A stretch of 64,000 bases of DNA, from positions 1 through 64,000 of the forward strand of contig NZ_JACOFR010000004.1 in NCBI RefSeq assembly GCF_019455385.1, written 5' to 3'. Below, piece after piece: positions 17,791 to 25,686 of this stretch. A program made the translations under genes and the position numbers. The DNA comes from Bradyrhizobium sp. BR 10289 (GTDB lineage: Bacteria; Pseudomonadota; Alphaproteobacteria; Rhizobiales; Xanthobacteraceae). Each line of letters starts with the position of its first letter. The stretch's first letter is position 1. Under the pieces are notes generated by a model. The model was not told the origin of the DNA. It saw nothing but the letters and a program-made list of their open reading frames with translations, and made no database searches.

Positions 17791-18003
17791 ATGACCAGAT
17801 ACTCCTTCAAGATCACGGACGGCGATGATTTCTCTGACAGCGAAGAGCTGCCGGACGACGAAGCAGCCTGGTACCAGGCTCTCCGCACCGTCAGGGACAT
17901 CGAATCCACCCTCAGTTCCACCGGCGGCGACTGGTCTCTGGTGGTTCACAGGGACGGCAATCCGCTCTACCGCATCGACGTGCGGGCTCAACGACTATCC
18001 TAA
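17791..18003 (+). CDS. DUF6894 family small protein
   Basis: A 70-residue protein of the DUF6894 type common in rhizobia: an N-terminal MTRYSFKITDGDDF, a central ELPDDEAAWYQALRTVRDI, and a C-terminal strand pattern ending in a conserved basic stretch. Its function is unknown. It ends within the stop region of the convergent Crp/Fnr gene (four-base overlap). An AGCTGA just before the ATG is a weak ribosome site. Confidence 0.72.
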   Translation: MTRYSFKITDGDDFSDSEELPDDEAAWYQALRTVRDIESTLSSTGGDWSLVVHRDGNPLYRIDVRAQRLS

Positions 18004-18728
18004 GTGCTCGGGCTGAGATGCAGGTAGGTGGGGTCGAAGCCTGCCAATCTCTCCATCTCCTCGGGCTTGAGGATGTGAAACTCCGACCTGCTCACCGAGA
18101 CCAGCCCTTCCTTCCGGAGGTTCTGGAGGACCCGGTTGGTGTGCACCACCGAGAGGCCAAGGCAATCGCCCAGGTCGGTTTGAGTGATGGGCAAGCCGAA
18201 CTCTCCATCGTTCGTGTGCCCGATGGCCTTCAGACGCCGATGCAGCTCTATCAGGAGGTGAGCCATTCTGGGCGTCGCCTCGCGTCGCCCGACATTGACG
18301 ATCCATTCCCTGAAGATCGCCCCATCGATGAGTGTTTCGCGCCATAGTGCCGATGCCAGGTTCGGGTGCTGGCGGTTGGCTTCCCTGAGCTCGTCGTGGG
18401 CGATGAAACCCAGCCTACACCGCGTGACGGTGACAAGGTCATGGTCCATGACCTTGAGATGGAGGCTTTGAAGGTCCGGGATTTCTCCCGGTATGTGGAT
18501 CGAGAGAACCTGTCGTTCGCCGTCCGAGGTCGTCTTCGAGCGGAACGCAAATCCTTCCACAATCAGGCAGCAGTCACTTGGCCGGTCCCCATCGGCAACA
18601 ATGACCTCGCCGGCATTGAGATGCCGCTCGCGGATCCGAAGACCGTGAATGGCGCGGATGTCAGCAGCGTCCAGATTGTTGGACACGGTCAGCTTTGTAA
18701 TCAGGGCGGAGGCTAGGTTTGCCGGCAT
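18000..18728 (-). CDS. Crp/Fnr family transcriptional regulator
   Basis: A 242-residue regulator. The N-terminal cyclic-nucleotide-type beta-barrel (about residues 35-125) contains GEVIVADGDRPSDCCLIVEG. The C-terminal winged helix has ITQTDLGDCLGLSVVHTNRVLQNLRKEG as the DNA-reading helix-turn-helix. The FNR-type N-terminal Cys cluster is missing, so an oxygen-sensing Fe-S cluster is unlikely. The ATG at 18728 has GGAG five to six bases upstream; one four codons earlier is possible. A second regulator of the same family is at 36493. Confidence 0.88.
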   Translation of the reverse strand: MPANLASALITKLTVSNNLDAADIRAIHGLRIRERHLNAGEVIVADGDRPSDCCLIVEGFAFRSKTTSDGERQVLSIHIPGEIPDLQSLHLKVMDHDLVTVTRCRLGFIAHDELREANRQHPNLASALWRETLIDGAIFREWIVNVGRREATPRMAHLLIELHRRLKAIGHTNDGEFGLPITQTDLGDCLGLSVVHTNRVLQNLRKEGLVSVSRSEFHILKPEEMERLAGFDPTYLHLSPST

Positions 18729-18837
18729 CGGGTGCTCCATCTCGAGACCCGAATGATACAAACCACTCCGGCCTGTCAGGCGGGAGCACAACACTCTCAG
18801 CATCGACGCCCATGAGTATCAGCCGATGATGGACGAC

Positions 18838-18861
18838 AACGCCAAGCTACAAGATCGTTCC
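18838..18861 (-). promoter_or_regulatory. Weak EcfG-like motif upstream of the Crp/Fnr gene
   Basis: GGAAC (18861-18857) and CGTT (18841-18838) on the minus strand are only 15 bases apart, one short of the usual 16-17, and lie about 110 bases from the start codon. Recorded as a weak candidate. Confidence 0.28.
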
Positions 18862-18953
18862 AAAACTTATCATTGAGCAAGTTTGCAGGTAAATTCTTAA
18901 CCTGGCTCACTTTGAGTGAAAGGAACCGGTGGGCTTCGAGCACGTCCAGGACC

Positions 18954-19412
18954 TCAGAGCGTGTGCACGATCGGTCGAATCTCGCCGCTCTCGTCGAGAT
19001 CGAGCGTCGCCAGCGTGATCGGGAGCTTGAACCGCCGCGGCCCGGCGCTCCCGGGATTGAGATAAAGCACCCCGTCGATCGTCTTGACGCTTGCCCGGTG
19101 CGAATGACCGCAGATCACGGCGTCAACGCTGACGGGGGCAGGTTTGCTCCCCAGCTCATTCAGATCATGCAGGATGTAAAACTCGTGCCCGCCGAGATGC
19201 ACGGTTTCCGTATCCCGATAGTTCCGCGCCCAATCGCCGGTATCGACATTCCCCCGGATGGCCGAGACCGGCGCAATCCTGCGCAACTCCTCGAGCACAT
19301 CCTCGGTGCCGATATCGCCGGCGTGAATGATATGCGCAACCCCGACCAGATGGTGCACCGCTTCCGGCCGCAGCAGCCCGTGCGTATCCGAAATCACGCC
19401 CACCCTGATCAC
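18954..19412 (-). CDS. YfcE/MJ0936-family metallophosphoesterase
   Basis: A 152-residue calcineurin-like phosphodiesterase. Metal motifs follow in order: ISDTHG at the start, HAGDIG, RGNVDTGD and ICGHSHRA. The single small domain is usual for the YfcE family, whose members act on small phosphodiesters. The start is a GTG at 19412 because AGGAGA lies seven bases upstream and the fold starts two residues later (VIRVGVISDTHG); an upstream ATG would add an unrelated tail. Confidence 0.88.
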   Translation of the reverse strand: MIRVGVISDTHGLLRPEAVHHLVGVAHIIHAGDIGTEDVLEELRRIAPVSAIRGNVDTGDWARNYRDTETVHLGGHEFYILHDLNELGSKPAPVSVDAVICGHSHRASVKTIDGVLYLNPGSAGPRRFKLPITLATLDLDESGEIRPIVHTL

Positions 19413-19501
19413 AGCGCTTCTCCTGACTTTATGCCCAGGCGCGGCGCCTAGGAACCACGGCAGCATGCTCGCATTGCCGGATATCTAACCGGAGCGCAGA
19501 A

Positions 19502-19711
19502 ATGGGCAATAGCGGCGTAGGCATGCTTTTGGGAGACGTCTCGGCCACCGCGTTGTGGCTGTGGTTCATCGGCGCCTTCATCCTTGGCGCTGTGATCTGG
19601 TATGGCGTCAGGCGATCCGGCCATTTGCGTCGCAGCGAGCGCGCGCAGCTGGACCGGAACACGGAAGCCGCCCAGCGCCGCGACGACCCGCAAAAGCCCA
19701 TGACAAGATGA
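19502..19711 (+). CDS. Small single-pass membrane protein
   Basis: A 69-residue protein with a membrane helix at about residues 14-35 (TALWLWFIGAFILGAVIWYG) followed by a strongly basic tail and a Gln/Asp-rich end. GGAG lies nine bases before the ATG. A GGAAC-N16-CATT sequence at 19451-19475 could be a degenerate stress promoter. I recognise no family; it precedes the oxidase operon. Confidence 0.62.
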   Translation: MGNSGVGMLLGDVSATALWLWFIGAFILGAVIWYGVRRSGHLRRSERAQLDRNTEAAQRRDDPQKPMTR

Positions 19712-19736
19712 GCAGCCTTGCAGACGGGGATGCGTG

Positions 19737-19859
19737 ATGTTTGAAGACCTTCGCGCAATCACTCAGCCCGGCGCAGTGATTGCCGTTGTCCTCGTCCTGC
19801 TGCTCATGGCTGCGGCCGACGCAGCGATCTTCGTCGCGGCCAGGGGATGGCCGTTCTAA
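19737..19859 (+). CDS. Putative 40-residue membrane peptide
   Basis: A short frame reads MFEDLRAITQPGAVIAVVLV and continues to AARGWPF: one hydrophobic helix with a charged N-terminus. It lies 25 bases after the preceding small membrane protein and 90 before coxB. It has only a poor ribosome site (GGGGA). Small helper subunits do occur in oxidase clusters, but this may be chance. Confidence 0.38.
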   Translation: MFEDLRAITQPGAVIAVVLVLLLMAAADAAIFVAARGWPF

Positions 19860-19891
19860 GGCGTCTGTGAACCGGGGCGTTCGGTGCAATA

Positions 19892-19916
19892 GGAACCTTC
19901 ATAGGATTGACCGGTT
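19892..19916 (+). promoter_or_regulatory. EcfG-like promoter (GGAAC-N16-GGTT) for the oxidase operon
   Basis: GGAAC at 19892-19896 and GGTT at 19913-19916 are 16 bases apart. The coxB start codon follows 33 bases later. The first -10 base differs from CGTT, as in two other promoters in this window. Confidence 0.48.
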
Positions 19917-19949
19917 CGCCCTACCAACAGGGGAGCACGGCAAACATCG

Positions 19950-20960
19950 ATGCCTGTCCGGATGCGAACGGCTCTGGTGCCATTTGCGACGTTGCCGCTG
20001 GCCGCTTGTGCCGGCCGGCAGTCGGCGCTCGACCCGCAAGGGCTTCAGTCGAACCAGATCCTCAATACCTTCTTCGTCTTCCTGAGCGTCGCGGCCGTCG
20101 TCTGGATCGCCGTGACGATCGTGCTTGCTGTCGGCATGCTGCGCCGAAAGCGTGCAGCCGACCAGCCACTCGCCCTGCACCAGCCCTTTGAAAGGACGGC
20201 CGGTCGCGTCGTCTTCGTCCTGGGGCTCGCAACACTCGTCATCGTTCTGGGTCTCTCCATCGTCAGCTATGCCGGCCAACGCACCGTCTTCGCCAAGGAC
20301 GAGCACGCCCTCACCCTCAAGATCATCGGCCATCAATGGTGGTGGGAGGTTCGCTACGAGGACGACAGTCCCGACAAGAGCTTCGTGACCGCCAACGAGA
20401 TCCGGATTCCGACCGGTCAACCGGTGAAGGTCGAGTTGGAATCCGCCGACGTGATCCACAGCTTCTGGGTGCCGAGCCTGACCGGCAAGATGGATCTCAT
20501 CACCGGGCAGAAGAACGAGCTGCAGTTCACTGCCAAGAACGCCGGCGTCTATCGCGGCCAGTGCGCCGAGTTCTGCGGACTTCAGCATGCGCACATGGCT
20601 TTTGCCGTGCTCGCGCTATCGCCCGATGAGTACGGCCGCTGGCGCGACCACGAGAACCGGAGCGCGAACAGCCCGACCGACCCTCTCGGCAAGCAGGGCG
20701 AGCGGCTGTTCCGTGCAAGAGGCTGCGCGCTCTGCCACACCGTGCGCGGCACCCTCGCTGGCGGGCAATTGGGTCCCGATCTGACCCACGTCGGCAGCCG
20801 AACGACGATCGCCGCCGGAACGCTGCCGCGCACGCCGGCCACGCTCGGCGCCTGGATCGCCGATCCACAGCACATCAAGCCCGGCAACTTCATGCCGAAG
20901 ATGCCGCTGCAATCGGACGAGCTCATCGCGATCCTCAACTATCTGGAGCAGCTCAAGTGA
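19950..20960 (+). CDS. coxB: caa3-type cytochrome c oxidase subunit II with fused cytochrome c
   Basis: A 336-residue oxidase subunit that takes electrons from cytochrome c. It begins with a lipoprotein-like signal (ATLPLAAC, Cys20). Two membrane helices follow (about 42-64 and 88-108), then the cupredoxin domain with HQWWWEV and CuA ligands His170, Cys205, Glu207, Cys209, His213 and Met216. A C-terminal cytochrome c domain has the haem site CALCH (259-263) and a later PKM Met. The fusion is characteristic of caa3 oxidases and resembles CoxM of the coxMNOP set reported from Bradyrhizobium. The stop overlaps the ctaD start by four bases. Confidence 0.95.
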   Translation: MPVRMRTALVPFATLPLAACAGRQSALDPQGLQSNQILNTFFVFLSVAAVVWIAVTIVLAVGMLRRKRAADQPLALHQPFERTAGRVVFVLGLATLVIVLGLSIVSYAGQRTVFAKDEHALTLKIIGHQWWWEVRYEDDSPDKSFVTANEIRIPTGQPVKVELESADVIHSFWVPSLTGKMDLITGQKNELQFTAKNAGVYRGQCAEFCGLQHAHMAFAVLALSPDEYGRWRDHENRSANSPTDPLGKQGERLFRARGCALCHTVRGTLAGGQLGPDLTHVGSRTTIAAGTLPRTPATLGAWIADPQHIKPGNFMPKMPLQSDELIAILNYLEQLK

Positions 20961-22870
20961 CCGTGATGGCTGACGAACGCGAGCTGCGCGACGACGCGCT
21001 GAACGGCCTCGAGCTCTCCACGCGACTCGACAGGATCTGGCGTACGCCGTCGGGACTGCTCGGCGCCCTGATGTCGGTCGACCACAAGGTCGTCGGGCGC
21101 CGCTACATCGTCACGGCGTTCGCGTTCCTGCTGCTCGGCGGCCTCCTTGCGATCCTGATGCGCATTCAGCTCGCCGGCCCCGAGCAGACGTTCCTGTCAG
21201 CCGACAAATACAACCAGATCTTCACCATGCACGGCTCGACGATGATGTTCCTGTTCGCCGTCCCGGTGATGGAGGCATTCGCCGTCTACCTCGTGCCCCT
21301 GATGGTCGGAACGCGGAATATCGCCTTCCCGCGCCTGAATGCGTTCAGCTACTGGATGTTTCTATTCGGAGGCTGCTTCCTCTGGATTTCCTTTGCACTC
21401 AATGTCGGTCCGGATGTCGGCTGGTTCGCCTATGTTCCGCTGTCGTCGCTGCAGTATACGCCGACGAAGCGGCCCGACGTCTGGGCGCAGATGATCACCT
21501 TCACCGAGGTCGCGGCGCTCGCGGTTTCGGTCGAGATCGTCGTCACCGTGTTCAAGCTGCGCGCGCCCGGCATGACGCTCGATCGCATTCCCCTTTTCGT
21601 CTGGGCGATGCTGGTCACCAGCTTCCTGGTAATGTTCGCGATGCCTTCGATCATGGTCGCATCGACCTCGCTGATCCTGGATCGTCTCGTCAACACGCGC
21701 TTCTACGATTCCTCCTCGGGCGGACATCCCCTGCTCTGGCAGCACCTGTTCTGGTTCTTCGGCCATCCCGAGGTCTACATCATCTTCATCCCCGGCACGG
21801 GCATGGTCTCGGCCATCCTCGCAACGTTCGCGCGCCGGCCGGTGATCGGCTATCCGGTCGTCATCCTTTCGCTGATCGCGACCGGCTTCCTGTCGTTCGG
21901 CCTGTGGGTCCACCATATGTTCGTGACAGGCCTGCCCCAGCTCGGCGCCGGCCTGTTCACCGCCTCCAGCATGCTGATCGCGGTGCCGAGCGGATTACAG
22001 ATCTTCTGCTGGCTGGCGACGCTCTGGGACGGCCGTCCGGTCTACCGCACCCCGCTCCTGTTCGTGATCGGCTTCATCGTGATCTTCGTGCTCGGCGGCC
22101 TCTCCGGCGTGATGGTCGCATCGGTGCCGATCGACACACAGGTGCACGATACCTATTTCGTCGTCGCGCACTTCCACTACGTCCTGATTGGCGGAGCGGT
22201 GTTCCCGCTCATCGGCGCCGTCTATTACTGGTTTCCCAAGATCACCGGCCGGATGCTGAGCGAGCGGCTCGGCCGCTGGAATTTCTGGCTGGCCTTTGTC
22301 GGCTTCAATGTCGCGTTCTTCCCGATGCACATCCTCGGGCTGATCGGGATGCCGCGGCGCGTCTATACCTACACCGCCGATATGGATTGGGCGCACCTCA
22401 ACCTGCTGTCCAGCGGCGGGGCCGCCATTTTCGCGCTCAGCTTTGCGCTGCTGCTCGTCAACGTGGTCATCAGTCTCCGCAGCGGTGCGCTCGCAGGCGA
22501 CAATCCCTGGGATGCTTCGACGCTGGAATGGGCGACGTCTTCGCCGCCGCCGCCGCAGAATTTCGACCGCATTCCCGTGGTCAAGCACCGCGATCCGCTG
22601 TGGCTCGACCATGCGAGCCTGCCCGTCGTGGCCGGCCTCAGCCTGGAGCGCCGCGAAGTGCTTCTAACGTCGCTGGCCGAAGCAGAGCCGCAGATCCGCG
22701 AGGCGTCGCCCGAACCGAGCATCTGGCCGCTGCTGACGGCCATTGCAACCACGGTGTTCTTCATCGGCTCGATCTTCACGCCCTGGGCGGTGCTTTGGGG
22801 CACGCCGCCGATGGCGGTCACCTTGATCGGCTGGTTTTGGCCGGGCGGCAGCAAGGAGGACGAGGAGTGA
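20957..22870 (+). CDS. ctaD: Cytochrome c oxidase subunit I
   Basis: A 637-residue catalytic subunit of the haem-copper oxidase, with 12 core membrane helices. Haem and CuB ligands are visible: HGSTMMFLF, the CuB His-Tyr site GHPEVYIIFIPGTGM, WVHHMFVTG, and HFHYVLIGG. The C-terminal extension (about residues 560-637) has two further hydrophobic segments, as in subunits I that carry part of subunit III. It starts with GTG inside the coxB stop (an ATG three codons later is also possible) and overlaps subunit III by four bases. Confidence 0.96.
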   Translation: MTVMADERELRDDALNGLELSTRLDRIWRTPSGLLGALMSVDHKVVGRRYIVTAFAFLLLGGLLAILMRIQLAGPEQTFLSADKYNQIFTMHGSTMMFLFAVPVMEAFAVYLVPLMVGTRNIAFPRLNAFSYWMFLFGGCFLWISFALNVGPDVGWFAYVPLSSLQYTPTKRPDVWAQMITFTEVAALAVSVEIVVTVFKLRAPGMTLDRIPLFVWAMLVTSFLVMFAMPSIMVASTSLILDRLVNTRFYDSSSGGHPLLWQHLFWFFGHPEVYIIFIPGTGMVSAILATFARRPVIGYPVVILSLIATGFLSFGLWVHHMFVTGLPQLGAGLFTASSMLIAVPSGLQIFCWLATLWDGRPVYRTPLLFVIGFIVIFVLGGLSGVMVASVPIDTQVHDTYFVVAHFHYVLIGGAVFPLIGAVYYWFPKITGRMLSERLGRWNFWLAFVGFNVAFFPMHILGLIGMPRRVYTYTADMDWAHLNLLSSGGAAIFALSFALLLVNVVISLRSGALAGDNPWDASTLEWATSSPPPPQNFDRIPVVKHRDPLWLDHASLPVVAGLSLERREVLLTSLAEAEPQIREASPEPSIWPLLTAIATTVFFIGSIFTPWAVLWGTPPMAVTLIGWFWPGGSKEDEE

Positions 22871-23466
22871 GGCAAACCATCGTCCGCAATGTCGCGGAAC
22901 TGCCAACCTATGGTTACGGCCCGCGTAGCGGCCCCTGGTGGGGCGCCATGGGCTTCATGGCGCTCGAGGGCATGGGATTTGCCATAGCGATCGGGGGCTA
23001 CCTCTATCTCTACGCCGTCAACCCGAACTGGCCGATTGGGGCTACACCGCCCGATCTCTGGCCCGGGACGGCCGAGACCATCGTCTATCTCCTGAGCGTC
23101 ATTCCGAACGAGATGACCAATCGCGCCGCTCATCGACAGGACCTTGCGAAAGTCCGTACGGGCCTCATCGTGATGTCGCTGATCGGAATTGCTTTGCTGA
23201 TCCTGCGCGGCTTCGAGTTCGCCCATCTCAACACGCGCTGGGACAACTCGGCCTACGGATCGATCGTCTGGTTGATCCTGGGCCTGCACACGACCCATCT
23301 CGCCACCGACGTCGGCGACACCGTCGTTCTGACGGTGTTGATGTTCACACGCCACGCCAGGCCGCGCCGGTTCAGCGACGTCACCGACAACGTGTTCTAC
23401 TGGAACTTTGTCGTACTGGCCTGGCTGCCGCTCTATGTGCTGCTCGACTGGGTGCCCCGCCTATGA
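22867..23466 (+). CDS. ctaE: Cytochrome c oxidase subunit III
   Basis: A 199-residue membrane protein with five hydrophobic helices. It has the subunit III signatures WWGAMGFMALEGMGFA near the start, RGFEFAHLNTRW, and HTTHLATDVGD, and it ends with a helix (YWNFVVLAWLPLYVLL). It lacks the first two helices of seven-helix forms; these may be replaced by the subunit I extension. The GTG at 22867 lies inside the ctaD stop and follows AAGGAGGACGAG. The next gene overlaps by four bases (ATGA). Confidence 0.9.
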   Translation: MRQTIVRNVAELPTYGYGPRSGPWWGAMGFMALEGMGFAIAIGGYLYLYAVNPNWPIGATPPDLWPGTAETIVYLLSVIPNEMTNRAAHRQDLAKVRTGLIVMSLIGIALLILRGFEFAHLNTRWDNSAYGSIVWLILGLHTTHLATDVGDTVVLTVLMFTRHARPRRFSDVTDNVFYWNFVVLAWLPLYVLLDWVPRL

Positions 23467-23816
23467 CCGCTGCTGAACGACATCCAAAACTGTTCTATTG
23501 GGCTGGCGTCGCGCTCGGACCGCTGGCGTGGGGCATCAACCTGCAAGGCGTCTATGCGCTCGCCCATTTCTCCTGCGAGACGACAAAGCTCACCGGCACG
23601 ATCATGAGCGCCGTCCTGGCCATCGTCGCTCTCGCGGGCACGGCGATATCGGCCCGTGCGGTTCGGCGCGGGGCCGGCGCGGAATGGGCCGATGCGGAAG
23701 GCGGCGGTCCCCGGACGTTCATGGCCTGGCTCGGTGTCGGGTCCGGCGTGCTGTTCGCGCTCGTCATCGTGAATCAGCTCGCGGCATCGCTGATGATCAG
23801 CCCATGCCTGCGCTGA
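23463..23816 (+). CDS. Small membrane protein of the oxidase operon
   Basis: A 117-residue protein with three predicted membrane helices (about residues 10-32, 44-62 and 85-110) and no recognised domain. Its start overlaps the subunit III stop and its end overlaps ctaG by 13 bases, so it is firmly part of the operon. An accessory or fourth-subunit role in the oxidase is inferred from position only. Confidence 0.78.
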   Translation: MTAAERHPKLFYWAGVALGPLAWGINLQGVYALAHFSCETTKLTGTIMSAVLAIVALAGTAISARAVRRGAGAEWADAEGGGPRTFMAWLGVGSGVLFALVIVNQLAASLMISPCLR

Positions 23817-24733
23817 GCCTGTTGGCCCTTCTGCTTGGCCTGGTTGCGGCGCCGGCAACGGCGCACGGCATCTCGGATGTCGATCCGGGTTCGCTCTGGA
23901 GCTTCGATCCCTGGCTTCTGGCACCGCTTTATGCGGTCGGCATCGGCTTCTACATCGGCACACAGCGGCTCTGGCACCATGCGGGCGGCGGTAGAGGCGT
24001 CAGCTTCCGCCAGGTCGGCGCGTTCTGGACGGGATGGCTGATCGTCGCGCTCGCCCTCACCTCGCCGCTGCATTGGCTCGGCGAGCGTCTGTTCACCGCT
24101 CACATGATCGAGCACGAGCTGCTCATGGTGATAGGAGCTCCCCTGATGGCGTTCGGCCGCATCAACGGGCCGCTGATGTGGAGCCTTCCGGCCGGGCTTC
24201 GTCCATCCGCCGGCCGATTCCTGAATTGGCCGATCATCGCGCGGCCATGGGCTCTCCTTGGCCATCCCGTCAGCGCAACCGCCTTGCATGGCCTGGCACT
24301 CTGGGCCTGGCATGCGCCGCCGCTCTATGCGTGGGCGCTGGAAAATACCGCCGTCCATCGCCTGCAGCACATCAGCTTCTTTGCCACTGCGCTGTTGTTC
24401 TGGTGGGTGCTTCTCCATGGCCGCGGTGTTGGGCGCAGCGTGCGGCTTCGGGACGGCATCGCGATTGCGTGCCTGTTCGTCACTGTGCTTCATTCCGGCG
24501 TGCTGGGAGCGTTGTTGACGCTGTCAACGCGCGTATGGATTCCCGGCCAGGGCGCCCTCGCCGGTGAATTTGGTCTGTCGCCGCTGGAGGATCAGCAACT
24601 CGCCGGCATCTTGATGTGGGTGCCCATGGGCGTGCTCTATACCGCTGCAGCCCTGTTCTTCGCTTATCGGTGGCTGACCGAGTTCGATGTCCGCCTGCCC
24701 GCGGTTCGGCACGCCGGCTCGCGAGGACCATAG
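23804..24733 (+). CDS. ctaG: caa3-type cytochrome c oxidase assembly protein CtaG
   Basis: A 309-residue membrane protein with about seven helices, of the CtaG form associated with caa3 oxidases. It has a signal-like N-terminus ending PATAHG, the conserved LTSPLHWLGERLFTAHMIEH, and GLALWAWHAPPLYAWAL with several conserved His. Such proteins help assemble the copper and haem centres of the oxidase. The ATG at 23804 is the first in frame after the preceding gene and gives the expected signal segment. It closes the oxidase operon. Confidence 0.9.
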   Translation: MPALSLLALLLGLVAAPATAHGISDVDPGSLWSFDPWLLAPLYAVGIGFYIGTQRLWHHAGGGRGVSFRQVGAFWTGWLIVALALTSPLHWLGERLFTAHMIEHELLMVIGAPLMAFGRINGPLMWSLPAGLRPSAGRFLNWPIIARPWALLGHPVSATALHGLALWAWHAPPLYAWALENTAVHRLQHISFFATALLFWWVLLHGRGVGRSVRLRDGIAIACLFVTVLHSGVLGALLTLSTRVWIPGQGALAGEFGLSPLEDQQLAGILMWVPMGVLYTAAALFFAYRWLTEFDVRLPAVRHAGSRGP

Positions 24734-24757
24734 GAACCGCTAGTGCAGCACAACGTT
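24733..24757 (+). promoter_or_regulatory. EcfG-type promoter (GGAAC-N16-CGTT) for the haem-binding protein gene
   Basis: GGAAC begins at the last base of the ctaG stop codon, and CGTT follows after 16 bases. This is an exact consensus match 33 bases from the next start codon. Confidence 0.62.
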
Positions 24758-24790
24758 CGCCATGCTGGCTGAAATCTCCTTGGAGGTCAG

Positions 24791-25579
24791 ATGAGCAAGC
24801 GCACCGCCATGACGGCCGTCATTCTCGCCGCGATGTTTGCGACGCCCGATCGTTCGATCGCTCAGGACCAACCGCGCCCGGGAATGTCGTGCCCGGTCGA
24901 CCACGACCAGCTCGCCGACATTCTCAAGAAAAGCGTCAAGCCCGGCGGCGGCCCGAGCAATGGCGGCCTCGACAACAACGAATGGGCCGCCGTCGTGAAC
25001 CGGCAGGGCGTCGTCTGCGCGATCGCCTATAGCGGCAGCAAGGTCGATGACCAGTGGCCCGGCAGTCGCGCGATCGCCGCCGAGAAAGCCAACACCGCCA
25101 ATGCGTTCAGCCTGAAGAACAAGGCGATGGCGACCGCCAATCTCTACGCAGGCGCCCAGCCCGGCGGCTTCCTGTTCGGCGCGGCGCTCAGCAATCCGCC
25201 CGCACCGGACGTTCTTTACGCCGGCACGCCGGATGAATTCGGAACAGCGCGTGATCCGATGGTCGGCAAACCCGTCGGCGGCGTCATCGTCTTCGGCGGC
25301 GGGCTGGCACTCTATGACGGCAACGGCATCGCCGGCGCGCTCGGCGTCAGCGGCGACAGCTCCTGCGCAGATCACAATGTCGCCTGGCGCGTGCGTCACT
25401 TCCTCGGCCTCGATCACGTGCCGGCCGGCGTCAGCCCGAACATGAAGGATGCGATCATCTACGATATCGGGCAGGACGGCAAAAGCCCGTCGGGTTTTGG
25501 CCATCCCAAATGCGACGGCAAGGAAGACCAGATCGCCGTCGATCTCGGTGCCGGCGTCGCCGGAAGCGTGGTGAGATAG
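24791..25579 (+). CDS. Exported GlcG/HbpS-type haem-binding family protein
   Basis: A 262-residue protein with a signal peptide (cleavage near SIAQ, about residue 25) and a GlcG/HbpS-like domain. Typical stretches are NEWAAVVNRQGVVCAIAY, FSLKNKAMATANLYAGAQPGG, and VGGVIVFGGGLALYDGNGIAGALGVSGD. HbpS-type proteins bind haem and sense redox stress, but many GlcG-like members have no proven function. GGAGG lies four bases before the ATG. It stands between the caa3 operon and the quinoprotein genes, fitting a periplasmic role in the same respiratory chain. Confidence 0.82.
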   Translation: MSKRTAMTAVILAAMFATPDRSIAQDQPRPGMSCPVDHDQLADILKKSVKPGGGPSNGGLDNNEWAAVVNRQGVVCAIAYSGSKVDDQWPGSRAIAAEKANTANAFSLKNKAMATANLYAGAQPGGFLFGAALSNPPAPDVLYAGTPDEFGTARDPMVGKPVGGVIVFGGGLALYDGNGIAGALGVSGDSSCADHNVAWRVRHFLGLDHVPAGVSPNMKDAIIYDIGQDGKSPSGFGHPKCDGKEDQIAVDLGAGVAGSVVR

Positions 25580-25598
25580 CCGGACAGGCCGAGGCTTA

Positions 25599-25622
25599 GG
25601 AACCAAGCCAGCGCACAACGTT
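25599..25622 (+). promoter_or_regulatory. Possible EcfG-like promoter for the quinoprotein operon
   Basis: GGAAC (25599-25603) and CGTT (25619-25622) are 15 bases apart, one short of the usual spacing. They lie 64 bases before the start of the PQQ dehydrogenase. Confidence 0.35.
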
Positions 25623-25686
25623 TGTACGTTCGCAAACCGGCCTGCAACGCGGCACGGCCTCGTCAATGCCGTGGAGATCTTCACTT

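Noticed and set aside
21904-22866. Extension of subunit III upstream inside ctaD
   Set aside because: The frame is open, but its residues are Arg/Pro-rich shadow sequence; the GTG at 22867 with AAGGAGG upstream starts the real protein.
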